Below are positions 15,432 to 23,793 of a DNA stretch of 24,454 nucleotides, piece after piece. The stretch is from Phycisphaerae bacterium. GTDB taxonomy: Bacteria > Planctomycetota > Phycisphaerae > UBA1845. The notes below the pieces were generated by a model. The model worked only from the letters and a program-made list of their open reading frames with translations. It made no database searches and was not told where the DNA came from. The stretch is taken from contig JAJDDU010000048.1 of the NCBI GenBank assembly GCA_029260155.1, forward strand, positions 1-24,454, written 5' to 3'. Each line of letters starts with the position of its first letter. The first letter of the stretch is position 1. The position numbers and the translations under genes were made by a program.

Positions 15432-16499
15432 TTACGCGCCATCGGCGCCAAGCCCGAAGTTGTTTTGAAGCGTTTTGAGCTGCACGCAGTCGGGAGTCGA
15501 CCAGACGAGGAAGAACATCGCCTCCCGGGCCAATCTCTGAGCGGGGTGCGACTTCAAGTAGCCCGATCCCTTGGCGAACGTCATGAGGCCGACCGAAAGG
15601 CGCATGACCAGATCGTTGACCGCTGCCCGAACGGTCGTGGTCGGCGCGTCGGCAGACGGATCACCGAGCAGATCGGCCGCCGCGAGCAAGTCGCGACGAA
15701 CCGTCTGGTATCTTTGTGAGAGCGCATCCGCAAAAGGACGAAACTCGGGCGAGCGACGGGGAGCGATTTCCTCGATCATCGAGATCATCGTGCCCGCCAA
15801 GCCCAAGCCGGTGGCGCTAACCACCATTGGCCGAACGGTGCCGCGAATGGACAGCACACGCGGTACCGGGCCTCGGATGATATCGCACGCGTCAACCGCG
15901 ACGTCGTCGCAATGGACGACCGTCGTCATGGTGGCCGACATCGCCGCGAGTTCCATTGGGGGATCGATACGCAGGCCGCCTGCATCGGTCCGCACGTACG
16001 CCGAGATCTGCTGCCCGTCGCGAAGGACGCCGCCCGTGACGATCGCGTCAGCCTTCACTGCGGAGGTCACCCACGGCATGATTCCGCTGAACCGCGCAGT
16101 CTTCCCATCCCAACCCACGGTCATCGCGGGATCACCGCCCTGGTGCGAAGTGGTCAGTTGGCTAAGCCCGACGGTCAGGAGCTGCTCGCCTCGGGCCAAG
16201 GCTGGGCAATGGCGCTGCTTGAATGCATCGTTGCTGCCGCTCACGATCAGATCGACCGCGGCGTCGTGTTGGGTGAAGATCAGAGCGGTGCTCAGGCAGC
16301 CACGGGCGAGGGCTTCGTACCCTTGGATCAAGTCGCCCGGTGCGCAGCCGTCGCCGCCGAGCGTGGCGGGAACCATCCACCGCCAGCAACCAAATTCGCT
16401 AAGTATCTTAATAGAATCCGCAGGCCAATCGGCTGCGCAATCGACACGCTGCGCGTGCTCAGCCAATCGAGCGGTGAGTTCTTGAAATCGCGATTCCAA
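15432..16499 (-). CDS. Acyl-CoA dehydrogenase-like flavoprotein (355 aa)
   Basis: The fold of acyl-CoA dehydrogenases is recognisable: an N-terminal helical part (PATLGGDG, then ALARGCLSTALIFTQHD), a middle beta domain (TSHQGGDPAM, SGIMPWVTSA, DAIVTGG) that binds FAD, and a C-terminal helical bundle. The C-terminus reads HPAQRLAREAMFFLVW and ends soon after; the catalytic glutamate motif of true dehydrogenases (Y-E-G-T-x-x-x-Q) is not visible. It may therefore be an oxidase, a class D flavin monooxygenase-like protein or a non-catalytic relative. The start is TTG at 16499, with no clear ribosome site and no better ATG near the conserved N-terminus. It lies 37 nt after rpsI and may be read through from it. 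Confidence 0.75.
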   Translation of the reverse strand: MESRFQELTARLAEHAQRVDCAADWPADSIKILSEFGCWRWMVPATLGGDGCAPGDLIQGYEALARGCLSTALIFTQHDAAVDLIVSGSNDAFKQRHCPALARGEQLLTVGLSQLTTSHQGGDPAMTVGWDGKTARFSGIMPWVTSAVKADAIVTGGVLRDGQQISAYVRTDAGGLRIDPPMELAAMSATMTTVVHCDDVAVDACDIIRGPVPRVLSIRGTVRPMVVSATGLGLAGTMISMIEEIAPRRSPEFRPFADALSQRYQTVRRDLLAAADLLGDPSADAPTTTVRAAVNDLVMRLSVGLMTFAKGSGYLKSHPAQRLAREAMFFLVWSTPDCVQLKTLQNNFGLGADGA

Positions 16500-16536
16500 C
16501 GCAGCACTCGGGAAGATCGCCCGGCAGCAAAATCGT

Positions 16537-17109
16537 CTAACGTTTCGAGAACTGGAAACGTCGACGCGCGCCGCGCTGGCCGTATTTCTTGCGTTCGACC
16601 ACCCGACTGTCTCGGGTGAGGTACTGGCCGTCGCGCATGGCCTGCTCGTAGTCGCCGTTCAGTTTGCAGAGCGCCCTGGCCAACCCCAAGACGATCGCGC
16701 CGGCTTGGCCGGTGAGGCCGCCGCCGCCAACATTGACGAAGACATCGACACCCTTGGTTGACTCAGCGGCTGTCAGCGGTGCGGTGATGGCGTCGCGGTC
16801 TTTCTTGAGGCGGAAAAAGTCGCTGACCTCGCGCTTGTTGATGATAAACTTGCCATCCCCAGGCTTGATGCGAACGCGGGCGACGGCCGCTTTCCGCCGA
16901 CCGGTGCCCCAATAGTAGCCGCCTTGGAGCGACGCTTTCGGTTTCTCTGGAGCAATCTGGGTGACCGGCGCGGGCGATGCGGGCTGCGCGATTGTCGCGG
17001 CGACCTCCGGCTGGCCACTGGCTACAGGGGCCTCCGTCGCGGGAGTCGCAACGGGCGCTTCGGGCTTGTTCTCGGGTGCCATTTCGGGGGTCGGCGTTTG
17101 GTCAGTCAC
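16537..17109 (-). CDS. rpsI: 30S ribosomal protein S9 (uS9) with long N-terminal extension (190 aa)
   Basis: The conserved uS9 core runs from about residue 63 (GYYWGTGRRKAAVARV) to the basic end RGARRRFQFSKR, whose tail reaches the ribosomal P-site tRNA. It includes INKREVSDFF and VNVGGGGLTGQAGAI. Typical bacterial uS9 is about 130 aa; here about 60 extra N-terminal residues are rich in Ala, Pro, Glu and Thr and look disordered. The start is GTG at 17109, with TGGAG ten bases upstream. It follows rplM after 21 nt, the usual bacterial order, and shares its promoter. Confidence 0.96.
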   Translation of the reverse strand: MTDQTPTPEMAPENKPEAPVATPATEAPVASGQPEVAATIAQPASPAPVTQIAPEKPKASLQGGYYWGTGRRKAAVARVRIKPGDGKFIINKREVSDFFRLKKDRDAITAPLTAAESTKGVDVFVNVGGGGLTGQAGAIVLGLARALCKLNGDYEQAMRDGQYLTRDSRVVERKKYGQRGARRRFQFSKR

Positions 17110-17130
17110 GGGATATCATCTCCAGAATCG

Positions 17131-17574
17131 TCAAAATGCCCATGCGACGGGCAGCTGAGCGGCGTGCGGATGGGTGTCGCCGCGGTAGACTTTCAGTTTT
17201 GTAAGCATGCGACGGCCCAGTGCGTTCTTGGGCATCATTCGCCGGACAGCCTCTTCCAGGACGCGATGGGGACGTCTTTCGAAGACGGTACGCATCGGGG
17301 TTTCTTTGTACCCGCCTGGGTAGTAGCTGTAGCGGGCATACGATTGGCTATCGAGCTTCTTGGCTGAGATGGCCAATTTCTCGACGTTGGTAACCACGAC
17401 GAAATCGCCGGTGTCCACATGCGCGGTGTAGGAAGGCTTATGCTTTCCCATGAGGACCCGTGCGATCTTGACCGCGAGACGGCCGAGCACCTGGTCCGTC
17501 GCGTCGACGTGAATCCACTTCTGATCTACTTGGCCTGTCTTGGCCACCGTTGTTCTGATCGTCCCCAGCGGCAT
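17131..17574 (-). CDS. rplM: 50S ribosomal protein L13 (uL13) (147 aa)
   Basis: uL13 is a large-subunit protein needed early in 50S assembly. The sequence shows KWIHVDATDQVLGRLAVKIA, the block MGKHKPSYTAHVDTGDFVVV, PGGYKETPMRTVFERRP, RRMMPKNALGRRM and the closing KVYRGDTHPHAAQ, all canonical. The frame is open far upstream to 18036, but the start at 17574 gives the normal length, has AGGTAGGG upstream and lies 47 nt after a good promoter. It forms an operon with rpsI. Confidence 0.97.
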   Translation of the reverse strand: MPLGTIRTTVAKTGQVDQKWIHVDATDQVLGRLAVKIARVLMGKHKPSYTAHVDTGDFVVVTNVEKLAISAKKLDSQSYARYSYYPGGYKETPMRTVFERRPHRVLEEAVRRMMPKNALGRRMLTKLKVYRGDTHPHAAQLPVAWAF

Positions 17575-17620
17575 CCGTCTAACCCTACCTCGTTGAGTGA
17601 AACACAAAAACGAATTGGGG

Positions 17621-17648
17621 AGCATAGCGAAATAGGCGCCGCAGTCAA
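17621..17648 (-). promoter_or_regulatory. Sigma-70-like promoter of rplM-rpsI
   Basis: Read on the minus strand, the -35 box TTGACT (17648-17643) and -10 box TATGCT (17626-17621) are separated by 16 nt. Transcription would start near 17614, leaving a leader of about 40 nt before the rplM ATG. Both boxes match consensus well, and their position fits a strong ribosomal-protein promoter. Confidence 0.7.
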
Positions 17649-18278
17649 GGGGGCGAGATTGCGTCGGCAGATATAGAGCGTGGGCACCCCGGAAGGGCTG
17701 GGGAACGCTCGCCTGCGGGTCGCCGCAAAGCCGGCAGAGGGGGCGGGCGAGAATTGCAGTGACACTGCGGAATGGGTTCGTTTCGTACATACGATGTGCG
17801 TCAGCGCGGCGAAACCGCGTTTTCTGGCTGCGAGTGGCGGTTTCGTTGATTCGCGGTGGGTTCCTGTGGCGCACGGGGGACTGGGGCGGGCTGCTCGGAT
17901 GGGCCGCTTCTTGACGGATGCGGTTCTGATTGGGCATGTCGAGTTGTGCTCCGGTGCTGTGTGGGGCGGCGCGCAGCGTCCCCGCATGGTAATAACTACA
18001 GGTCTGATCCGTGAATCGAGGCTTGAGCACAGCCACCCGCGCACGGGGTTGAAAACCGTGTTACGCTGGCTTGGGCGTGGACAAGCGCTACGTGTAGTGT
18101 TGGCGGATGACCGCTTGCGATTTTCCGAAAACAAAGTCTCCAAGTGGCTCAGTAGATTACCGTTTGTGTTCTCCTGAGTACTGCCGAGTGGTGGCGATCC
18201 GCCGTTTCTTCGTTCGTGCCTCAGGTAGGCTTCGCCCTTTCTTCTCCATCATCGTTCGAGAAACAGATGCGGAATGGT
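17649..18278. other. Gene-free stretch between rplM promoter and membrane protein gene
   Basis: About 630 nt with no convincing gene. A plus-strand frame from GTG 17680 to 18177 (165 codons) lacks a ribosome site and a recognisable protein, and it overlaps equally long frames on the other strand. Some short inverted repeats are present, for example CACGG...CCGTG around 18043-18061, but no tRNA or known structured RNA was recognised. Upstream control sequences of the divergent rplM and membrane-protein genes are expected here. Confidence 0.55.
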
Positions 18279-18950
18279 ATGATGAAGGGCGAGAACGTGT
18301 TTGGACATCTCTCATCCGGAAGGGCGATTCACGTGGACCCCGAGCATCCGTCACACCCATCACGCGACGGTGGCAGTTTCGAGCAGCGATTCGAGCGATT
18401 TCTTGCCAAGCGCTTTGAGCGGCTGTACCGAGCGCGGGGGCCGCTGCTTCTGCCACGGCTTGGGGCGGTGACGGCGATCAATGTCGTGTTCGTGCCACTG
18501 GCCAGAGAGGTTGTGCAAATCTCCTTTCTACTCCAACTGGTCTTGCTCGGTCTCGTGATGACCATTGAGCTGTATCTCGCCTACGTCGCGTTTCTGGTTC
18601 TCATCGTCATCGAACGCGGTAGAGATGCCCACGCGCTGGACCGCATTTTCAGCTGGATTGCCCCATTCCTCTCATTGAGCGCGGTCGTGCCAACGTTCGT
18701 CTTCCTGTGCCCGGGTCGCGGGAATTGGATCGGTTATGCGACTGGAGAAACGGTTGCTGCAGTGCTGTTGAACGTAACGGTGGAAACGGGGTTCCTGTTG
18801 TCGCTGGTCGCCATCCTCAAACTACACCGAGACGGCTATCCATTCTGGGATCGATGGAAAGCCTTGTGCTACGGCAGTTTGGCCATTTATCTCATGCTGG
18901 CCTTCTTGGTGCCGCTCAACATCCTCTTAGACAATCTGGATTCTCGCTGA
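18279..18950 (+). CDS. Multi-pass membrane protein of unknown function (223 aa)
   Basis: A basic/aromatic amphipathic N-terminal part (FEQRFERFLAKRFERLYRARG) precedes about five to six hydrophobic segments (around LGAVTAINVVFVPLA, FLLQLVLLGLVMTIELYLAYV, WIAPFLSLSAVVPTFVFL, VAAVLLNVTVETGFLLSLVAIL and SLAIYLMLAFLVPLNILL), so it is an inner-membrane protein. No family was recognised. Starts at GTG 18216, ATG 18267 and ATG 18279/18282 are all possible; 18279 is favoured by GGAA just upstream. It stands alone on the plus strand, facing the end of the ole operon, with a hairpin between them. Confidence 0.75.
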   Translation: MMKGENVFGHLSSGRAIHVDPEHPSHPSRDGGSFEQRFERFLAKRFERLYRARGPLLLPRLGAVTAINVVFVPLAREVVQISFLLQLVLLGLVMTIELYLAYVAFLVLIVIERGRDAHALDRIFSWIAPFLSLSAVVPTFVFLCPGRGNWIGYATGETVAAVLLNVTVETGFLLSLVAILKLHRDGYPFWDRWKALCYGSLAIYLMLAFLVPLNILLDNLDSR

Positions 18951-18997
18951 CCAGCCCACCGTAGCGGGAGCGGTATCGAGGCCTGAGGGAAGTCTGT

Positions 18998-19056
18998 CTC
19001 GGCTCGCATTTCAAGTGGAATCTCACGACGGCGTCATGTGAGAGACTCGGGCCGAG
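18998..19056. terminator. Nested hairpins between convergent genes (possible bidirectional terminator)
   Basis: The outer arms CTCGGCTCG (18998-19006) and CGGGCCGAG (19048-19056) pair over 9 bp with one G-U. Inside them TCTCAC (19021-19026) pairs with GTGAGA (19038-19043). The element lies between the stop of the membrane protein (18950) and the stop of oleD (19075), where terminators for both strands are expected. Flanking T-runs are absent, so efficient intrinsic termination is uncertain. Confidence 0.45.
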
Positions 19057-19074
19057 CAAAGCCGAACAAAGATG

Positions 19075-20058
19075 TCAGAGGGCGAGGTGGCGGAAGGCGT
19101 CTTCGATAGAGGTTTGGGGTTGGTAGTTTAGTTCGGTTTGGGCGGCGGTGATGTTGAAGTAGTGGTCGGTGGTGAGGATGTTGGCGACGAAACGGGTCAT
19201 GGGAGGTTCGGATTCTAGGCGGAGGGTCTTGTAGACCGTTTCCAGGACGGCGCCGGCGGTGCGGCCGACGAGGAGAGGGACAGAGCGTGTCACTGGGGGG
19301 AGGTCGGCGGCTGCCAGGATGCCGTTGATGATCTGCCAGATGGGCCTCGGGTCGCCTTGACTGATGAAGAACGGGCGGCCGGCTGCGCGGGGATTGTTTG
19401 CGAGGGCGTCGGCTGCGAGGAGGTGGGCGCGGGCTGCGTCGAGAATGTAGGTTGTGTCGATCAGGCAGTCACGCTGGCCGATTCTGCGCAGCTTACCGGC
19501 ACGGGCGCGAGCGATGAAACGCGGGGCCATGTGGTTGTCGCCCGGACCCCAGATGAGATGAGGACGCAGGGCGATGGTGCGGAGATCGTCGGAGTTGGCT
19601 GCGAGGACAGCGCGCTCTGCCAATGCCTTCGTGGCGGAGTAGTTTGAAATCGGTTTGGCGGGGTAGGGTAGCGATTCGTCTGCTCCGCGGACGTCTTTGC
19701 CGTCGAACACGACACTGGGTGAACTCGTGTACACAAGTCGGCCGACGCGATGCTTGCGGCAGGCGTCCAGGACGTTCTGCGTGCCACGCACGTTGGGCTC
19801 GTGGTATTCGGAATATGGGCCCCAGAAGCCTGACTTGGCTGCGACGTGGAAGACGAGGTCGCAATCGGTGCAGGCTGCGCTGACGGCTACGGTGTCGGAG
19901 AGGTCGCCACGCACGAGCTCGACGCCCATCGCGGTGAGGTCCGGGCAATCGCGACGCACGAGTGCGCGCACTCGGTCACCCCGGGTGAGCAACTGTTCGA
20001 CCACCGCCCGGCCTACGAAGCCATTTCCACCCGTGACCAGCGTTCGTGCGGGCGTCAT
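19075..20058 (-). CDS. oleD: OleD: NAD(P)H-dependent 2-alkyl-3-ketoalkanoic acid reductase (327 aa)
   Basis: Short-chain dehydrogenase/epimerase-fold enzyme. In the ole pathway it reduces the beta-keto acid made by OleA to the beta-hydroxy acid used by OleC. The Rossmann motif GGNGFVG (10-16), the catalytic Tyr140 and Lys144 (YSATK) and the nearby TSSPSV serine are present. LRPHLIWGPGD and the length also suit OleD. The open frame extends upstream to 20655, but the ATG at 20058 overlaps the oleC stop as ATGA and starts directly at the Rossmann fold. By sequence alone it could be another 3-beta-HSD-like enzyme; the operon context makes OleD very likely. It is the last gene of the operon. Confidence 0.9.
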   Translation of the reverse strand: MTPARTLVTGGNGFVGRAVVEQLLTRGDRVRALVRRDCPDLTAMGVELVRGDLSDTVAVSAACTDCDLVFHVAAKSGFWGPYSEYHEPNVRGTQNVLDACRKHRVGRLVYTSSPSVVFDGKDVRGADESLPYPAKPISNYSATKALAERAVLAANSDDLRTIALRPHLIWGPGDNHMAPRFIARARAGKLRRIGQRDCLIDTTYILDAARAHLLAADALANNPRAAGRPFFISQGDPRPIWQIINGILAAADLPPVTRSVPLLVGRTAGAVLETVYKTLRLESEPPMTRFVANILTTDHYFNITAAQTELNYQPQTSIEDAFRHLAL

Positions 20059-21722
20059 CGGACCTTCCCCGCCGCCCAGACTGCGAGCTTCTCGCGGAAT
20101 ATCTTGGCGTTGTGTCGCACGTCCACGGGAAACCCGGGGTGGTAGAGTATTGTGTTGATTGAGTAGGCCAGAGTGTTGCCGGCGGCCAGCTTCAGTAGCG
20201 CTGCCGTGAGCGTCTTGCGATCGCACTCGCGCGACGTTTCTTCCAACTCGATACAGATTACGGCCTTTTGCGTGCCGCGTGTTCCGAGCCCGACGAGTGC
20301 GCTGCGGTGGACGTCGGGGTGTTGATTGAAGATGGCTTCGCATCGCACGGTGTAGAGCGTTTCGTTCGCGGTGACAACGCGATGTGCTTTTCGCCCGCAA
20401 AACCATAGTCGGCTGCGTTCGTCGAAGTAACCCACGTCGCCCATACGGTGCCACAGCGTGGCACTGTCGGAGATTTTGGCGGCAGCGGTGGCTGGTGCGT
20501 CGTTGTGGTAGGTGCGGGTGACTACCGGGCCTCTTACCACGATTTCGCCGATTTTTCCGGGGGGCAGTGGTAGTTCGTCGGACCAGTTGCCGATCGGCTG
20601 ATCGTCTATGGGGATGACGCGGACGTCGATTCCGGCCATGGGTCTGCCTACGCACGTTCCGCCGCCGGATGCTGTTCGCGTTTGTGTATCGGTGAGGATT
20701 TCGCGGCTGTCGATCGAGGCGACGGGGAGCGATTCGGTGGCGCCGTAGGGTGTGTGAATGAGTGCGTCGTCGGGCAGCATTGCGTGCATGCGTTCGAGTA
20801 CGGCCGGTGATACTGGTGCGCCGGCGGTGATGACGCGTTTGATGGTCGGCAGGCGGATGCCATGGGCCACGCCGTAGCGACTCAGCGAATCGAGCAGTGC
20901 GGGCGAGCCAAACATTTGCGTGAGGCTGTGATCGCGAATCGGCGCGATGATCTTGCGTGGATCGACGGAGGCGGGTTTGGTGAAATCCATGTCCGGGATG
21001 ACGGCTGTCATGCCGAGCGCGGCGTCGAACAAGGCGAACAGCGGGAACGTCGGCAGGTCTTTCTCCTCGTCGGAGAACCCGAAGTGTGTACGGAGGTAGC
21101 GGACTTGCGCGTCGAAGACGCCGTGCGTGTAGACAACACCCTTGGCGGGTCCGGTGCTGCCGCTGGTGAAGAGGATGGCGGCTGTCTCGTCGGCGCGGGT
21201 TGGGGTGGATTCGTAGGGCCGGTCGTGGTCGGCGCGAACGTCAGCCAGTTGCAGTCCTCCCCAAAGCCAACGCCTGCCGACCGTGATGCTGACGCGCAAA
21301 TCGCGAAACGAACTCGGGGACAGCTTGCGAAAGACGTGGGCGAGCGGCACGGCGATGAAGGCTTCGGCATTCACGCGCGAGAGGCACAAGCGCATCTGTT
21401 GCTTGCCGATCCCCGGATCGATCATGACGGGGACGGCGCCGATGCGGAACAGGGCGAAGGTCAGGGCGAAGAACTCGACGCCGGGCTTTACGAAGACGAC
21501 AGTTCGCGTTCCTCGCGTCACGCCGGCTGCATCCAAGCCGTGGGCGTAGCGGTCGGCTTCGCTGTTCAGCCCGTCGAACGTGATGTGCCCGTACCCCGCT
21601 TCGCGCGCGATCGGCCAAACCACTGCGTGCTTGTCGGGGAATCGCGTGGCCATGGCGCGGAGCTGATCGGCGATGTTGCACGTGTCCGCCGCTGCCTCGA
21701 TAAGCCCGACGCGTTCGATCAT
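20055..21722 (-). CDS. oleC: OleC: beta-lactone synthetase, AMP-dependent synthetase fold (555 aa)
   Basis: Member of the ANL (acyl-CoA synthetase) superfamily. In the ole pathway it adenylates a 2-alkyl-3-hydroxy acid and closes it to a beta-lactone. Motifs: ATP loop FTSGSTGPAKG (185-195), YGATES (325-330), GDVGYFDE (427-434) and a C-terminal lysine, Lys540, in NAKIFREKLA. The ATG at 21722 overlaps the oleB stop as ATGA, and the end overlaps oleD as ATGA, so translation is probably coupled on both sides. The open frame runs to 21872, but the upstream part is basic and unlike the family. In some bacteria oleB and oleC are fused; here they are separate genes. Confidence 0.94.
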   Translation of the reverse strand: MIERVGLIEAAADTCNIADQLRAMATRFPDKHAVVWPIAREAGYGHITFDGLNSEADRYAHGLDAAGVTRGTRTVVFVKPGVEFFALTFALFRIGAVPVMIDPGIGKQQMRLCLSRVNAEAFIAVPLAHVFRKLSPSSFRDLRVSITVGRRWLWGGLQLADVRADHDRPYESTPTRADETAAILFTSGSTGPAKGVVYTHGVFDAQVRYLRTHFGFSDEEKDLPTFPLFALFDAALGMTAVIPDMDFTKPASVDPRKIIAPIRDHSLTQMFGSPALLDSLSRYGVAHGIRLPTIKRVITAGAPVSPAVLERMHAMLPDDALIHTPYGATESLPVASIDSREILTDTQTRTASGGGTCVGRPMAGIDVRVIPIDDQPIGNWSDELPLPPGKIGEIVVRGPVVTRTYHNDAPATAAAKISDSATLWHRMGDVGYFDERSRLWFCGRKAHRVVTANETLYTVRCEAIFNQHPDVHRSALVGLGTRGTQKAVICIELEETSRECDRKTLTAALLKLAAGNTLAYSINTILYHPGFPVDVRHNAKIFREKLAVWAAGKVR

Positions 21723-22645
21723 GTGACGGTTTCCACGGAGTCGCACGCAATGGGATGTTGGGTCAGGAACGCGCGGACCAGGGGGAGGATTTCGTCGCCG
21801 GCGTCTTCCAAGACGTAGTGCCCAGCATCTGCGAAAGCATGGACCGGCGCGGCGGGGAATCGCCTTTTCCATTCGGCGAGGAAGTGCTTGTCGAAGACGA
21901 AGTCACGCTCGCCCCAGCAGATGAGCATTGGAAGTTTGTCGAGGCGGTGTAGGTTTTCATCCGTCCGGCACACAAGATCGTAGCTGGGGTCGCCGGGGCG
22001 CAGTGGGATGTCCTGAACGAATCGCAGGGTCGCGATTCGGTTGGCCCAACTGTCGTAGGGTGCAACGTAAGCGGAGCGGACGTCTTTGTGGAGCGGCTTG
22101 ACGCACGCCATGCGAGTGGCTGCCCCGCTGAACGCGTTGAACCCGCGCACGAGGACGTTGGCCAGCGGGGGCACGTTTCGAATGATCCGGAGTCGCAACG
22201 GCAGTCGCTTGCTGGGCGGCAGGCCGAACGCGGCGGTGTTGAAGATGATCACGCGTTTGACGCGATCGATCATCCGCAGCGCGCAGGTCAGGCCGATCAT
22301 CCCGCCCCAGTCGTGTACGCCGAAGGTGAGATTGTCGCCCAATCGCAAGTGGTCGATCAGCGATTCGAGATCGGCGACGCGTCGTTCGAGTTGATAGGTG
22401 TAGTGGTCGTCTGCTGGCTTGTCTGAAAGTCCGCAGCCGATGTGGTCCGGCGCGATGACCCTGTGTTGATTCCGAAGGCCTACGATCAGATTGCGGAAGT
22501 AAAGCGACCAAGTGGGGTTGCCGTGGACAAGAACGATGGGGTCGCCGTGCCCCTCGTCGACGTAGTGCATCCGGTGGCCGCCGACTTCGTGCCAGTGGCT
22601 TTCGAATGGGTACAGATGGCGGTGTGGTGCGATATCGAACGTCAC
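21719..22645 (-). CDS. oleB: OleB: beta-lactone decarboxylase, haloalkane dehalogenase-like fold (308 aa)
   Basis: Alpha/beta-hydrolase that converts the cis-beta-lactone from OleC to a cis-olefin and CO2. HGNPTWSLYFRNL (41-53) forms the oxyanion region. Asp112 in VHDWGG is the nucleophile, as in haloalkane dehalogenases; Asp248 (GERDFVFD) and His276 (AGHYVLED) complete the set. The start is GTG at 22645, ten nt after the oleA stop. By sequence alone it would be called a haloalkane dehalogenase; its position between oleA and oleC settles the call. Confidence 0.93.
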   Translation of the reverse strand: MTFDIAPHRHLYPFESHWHEVGGHRMHYVDEGHGDPIVLVHGNPTWSLYFRNLIVGLRNQHRVIAPDHIGCGLSDKPADDHYTYQLERRVADLESLIDHLRLGDNLTFGVHDWGGMIGLTCALRMIDRVKRVIIFNTAAFGLPPSKRLPLRLRIIRNVPPLANVLVRGFNAFSGAATRMACVKPLHKDVRSAYVAPYDSWANRIATLRFVQDIPLRPGDPSYDLVCRTDENLHRLDKLPMLICWGERDFVFDKHFLAEWKRRFPAAPVHAFADAGHYVLEDAGDEILPLVRAFLTQHPIACDSVETVT

Positions 22646-22655
22646 GAGTATTGCT

Positions 22656-23696
22656 CTACCACTCGATTCCCAGCATGAGGCAGTTCAGCCCGCTTCCGAT
22701 CCCGAGGAAACCAACGCGTTGTCCCGGTTCGAGGAATCCTCGTTCGTCTGCAATGGCGGCAGTGATGGGGATCGAGACCGTGCCGATGTTGCCCAGGTAT
22801 TCAAACGTCGAGAAGTCGCGGTCCAAGGGGATTCCCAGTGCCTTTAGCACCGCGATGCGGTGGGCCGCGCCGACTTGATGGCAGATCACGCGCTCCGGAC
22901 CTTGCGCCTCCCAGCCGACCTCGGGGAGAAAATCGCGATACGTCTGCGTGCCCAAGACGACCCCGTGCTCCAGCGTGCCGACCGCGTCGGTCTCCATGAC
23001 GAGCGGGCCACTCGCGGGAATGCCGGTGTCTGGACCCCAGCGACTTAGGGCGTGATGCTCGGGCGCGCCACGTATGACGCCGCCGACGAGCCGGTGGCCT
23101 TTGCGACCGATCGCCCCGTCCGTCAACACAACGCCGATCGCCCCCGACCCGCCGGTCGTGGTGGCCATCGACGTTTTGAAAATCGCCATGGTGGGATCGG
23201 CGAGCATGCGGTCGATGGTCAGATCGACTATCTGTCTGGCCGATTCACAGGCCACGACAAGCCCGGCTTTGATCTGCCCGAGTTCGATTGCGTTGGCGAC
23301 TTGGAACATCGCGTTCATCACGCCGAGACACGCGTTGGACACGTCGTGGATGATCGCCCGCCCACGTACGCCGAGCGCGTCGGCCACGGCGCATGCCGTG
23401 GCCGGCTCGAGGTTATCGCGACAGACCGCTCCGTAGATCAGCATGCCGATGTCGCCCGCGTCGACCTGCGCCGCTGCAAGCGCTTTGACACCCGCCTTGG
23501 CTGCACCGTCGGCCATCAAGTGATCGGCATCCCAGAATCGCCGTTCGCGAACTCCGGTCAGACTCTCGATCTGCCCTGAAGGCACGTTCAGCGACTCGTA
23601 CATGGGCGACAGGCGCTCCTCGAGCGCCGCCGACGTAATCACGTTCGGTGCCAGTTCGTACCCGATCGCCCCAATATGTACGCGCGAATATCGCAT
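22656..23696 (-). CDS. oleA: OleA: acyl-CoA head-to-head condensing enzyme, thiolase fold (346 aa)
   Basis: First enzyme of long-chain olefin synthesis: a Claisen condensation of two fatty acyl-CoAs to a 2-alkyl-3-keto acid. Cys123 (SNACLGV), Glu97 (LEPATA), His273 (CHQVGAAH) and Asn303 (GNIGTV) match Xanthomonas OleA Cys143, Glu117, His285 and Asn315. The Glu-Cys spacing (26) and His-Asn spacing (30) are identical, and the glutamate separates OleA from ordinary FabH. The ATG at 23696 fits the family N-terminus (MRYSRVHIGAIGYELAP), with GGA shortly upstream; the open frame continues to 23855. It is the first gene of the operon, divergent from the gene at 23978. Confidence 0.94.
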   Translation of the reverse strand: MRYSRVHIGAIGYELAPNVITSAALEERLSPMYESLNVPSGQIESLTGVRERRFWDADHLMADGAAKAGVKALAAAQVDAGDIGMLIYGAVCRDNLEPATACAVADALGVRGRAIIHDVSNACLGVMNAMFQVANAIELGQIKAGLVVACESARQIVDLTIDRMLADPTMAIFKTSMATTTGGSGAIGVVLTDGAIGRKGHRLVGGVIRGAPEHHALSRWGPDTGIPASGPLVMETDAVGTLEHGVVLGTQTYRDFLPEVGWEAQGPERVICHQVGAAHRIAVLKALGIPLDRDFSTFEYLGNIGTVSIPITAAIADERGFLEPGQRVGFLGIGSGLNCLMLGIEW

Positions 23697-23793
23697 ACCG
23701 CATCCGTATGTTTCGTGGGTCGGTCCGACCGCCCGAGCGATCGAATCGCGCATTTGTGCGTCAACGCCACAGGGATTCCACACGCAAACCCCA

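Noticed and set aside
17575..18036. N-terminal extension of L13 back to 18036
   Set aside because: It would add 154 non-homologous residues and cross the rplM promoter; the start at 17574 gives the normal protein.
17680..18177. 165-codon plus-strand frame in the rplM upstream region
   Set aside because: It has a GTG start without a ribosome site and no recognisable protein, and minus-strand frames of similar length overlap it. Treated as non-coding.
17649..18278. tRNA or known structured RNA in the gene-free stretch
   Set aside because: No T-arm GGTTCRA pattern, cloverleaf pairing or recognisable RNase P, tmRNA or riboswitch core was found by eye.
20059..20655. N-terminal extension of OleD into oleC
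   Set aside because: The sequence is Arg-rich antisense-type translation of an oleC frame; the ATGA overlap at 20055-20058 gives the correct start.
21719..22645. Haloalkane dehalogenase as the function of the alpha/beta hydrolase
   Set aside because: The fold and Asp nucleophile fit, but its place between oleA and oleC makes beta-lactone decarboxylase OleB the better call.
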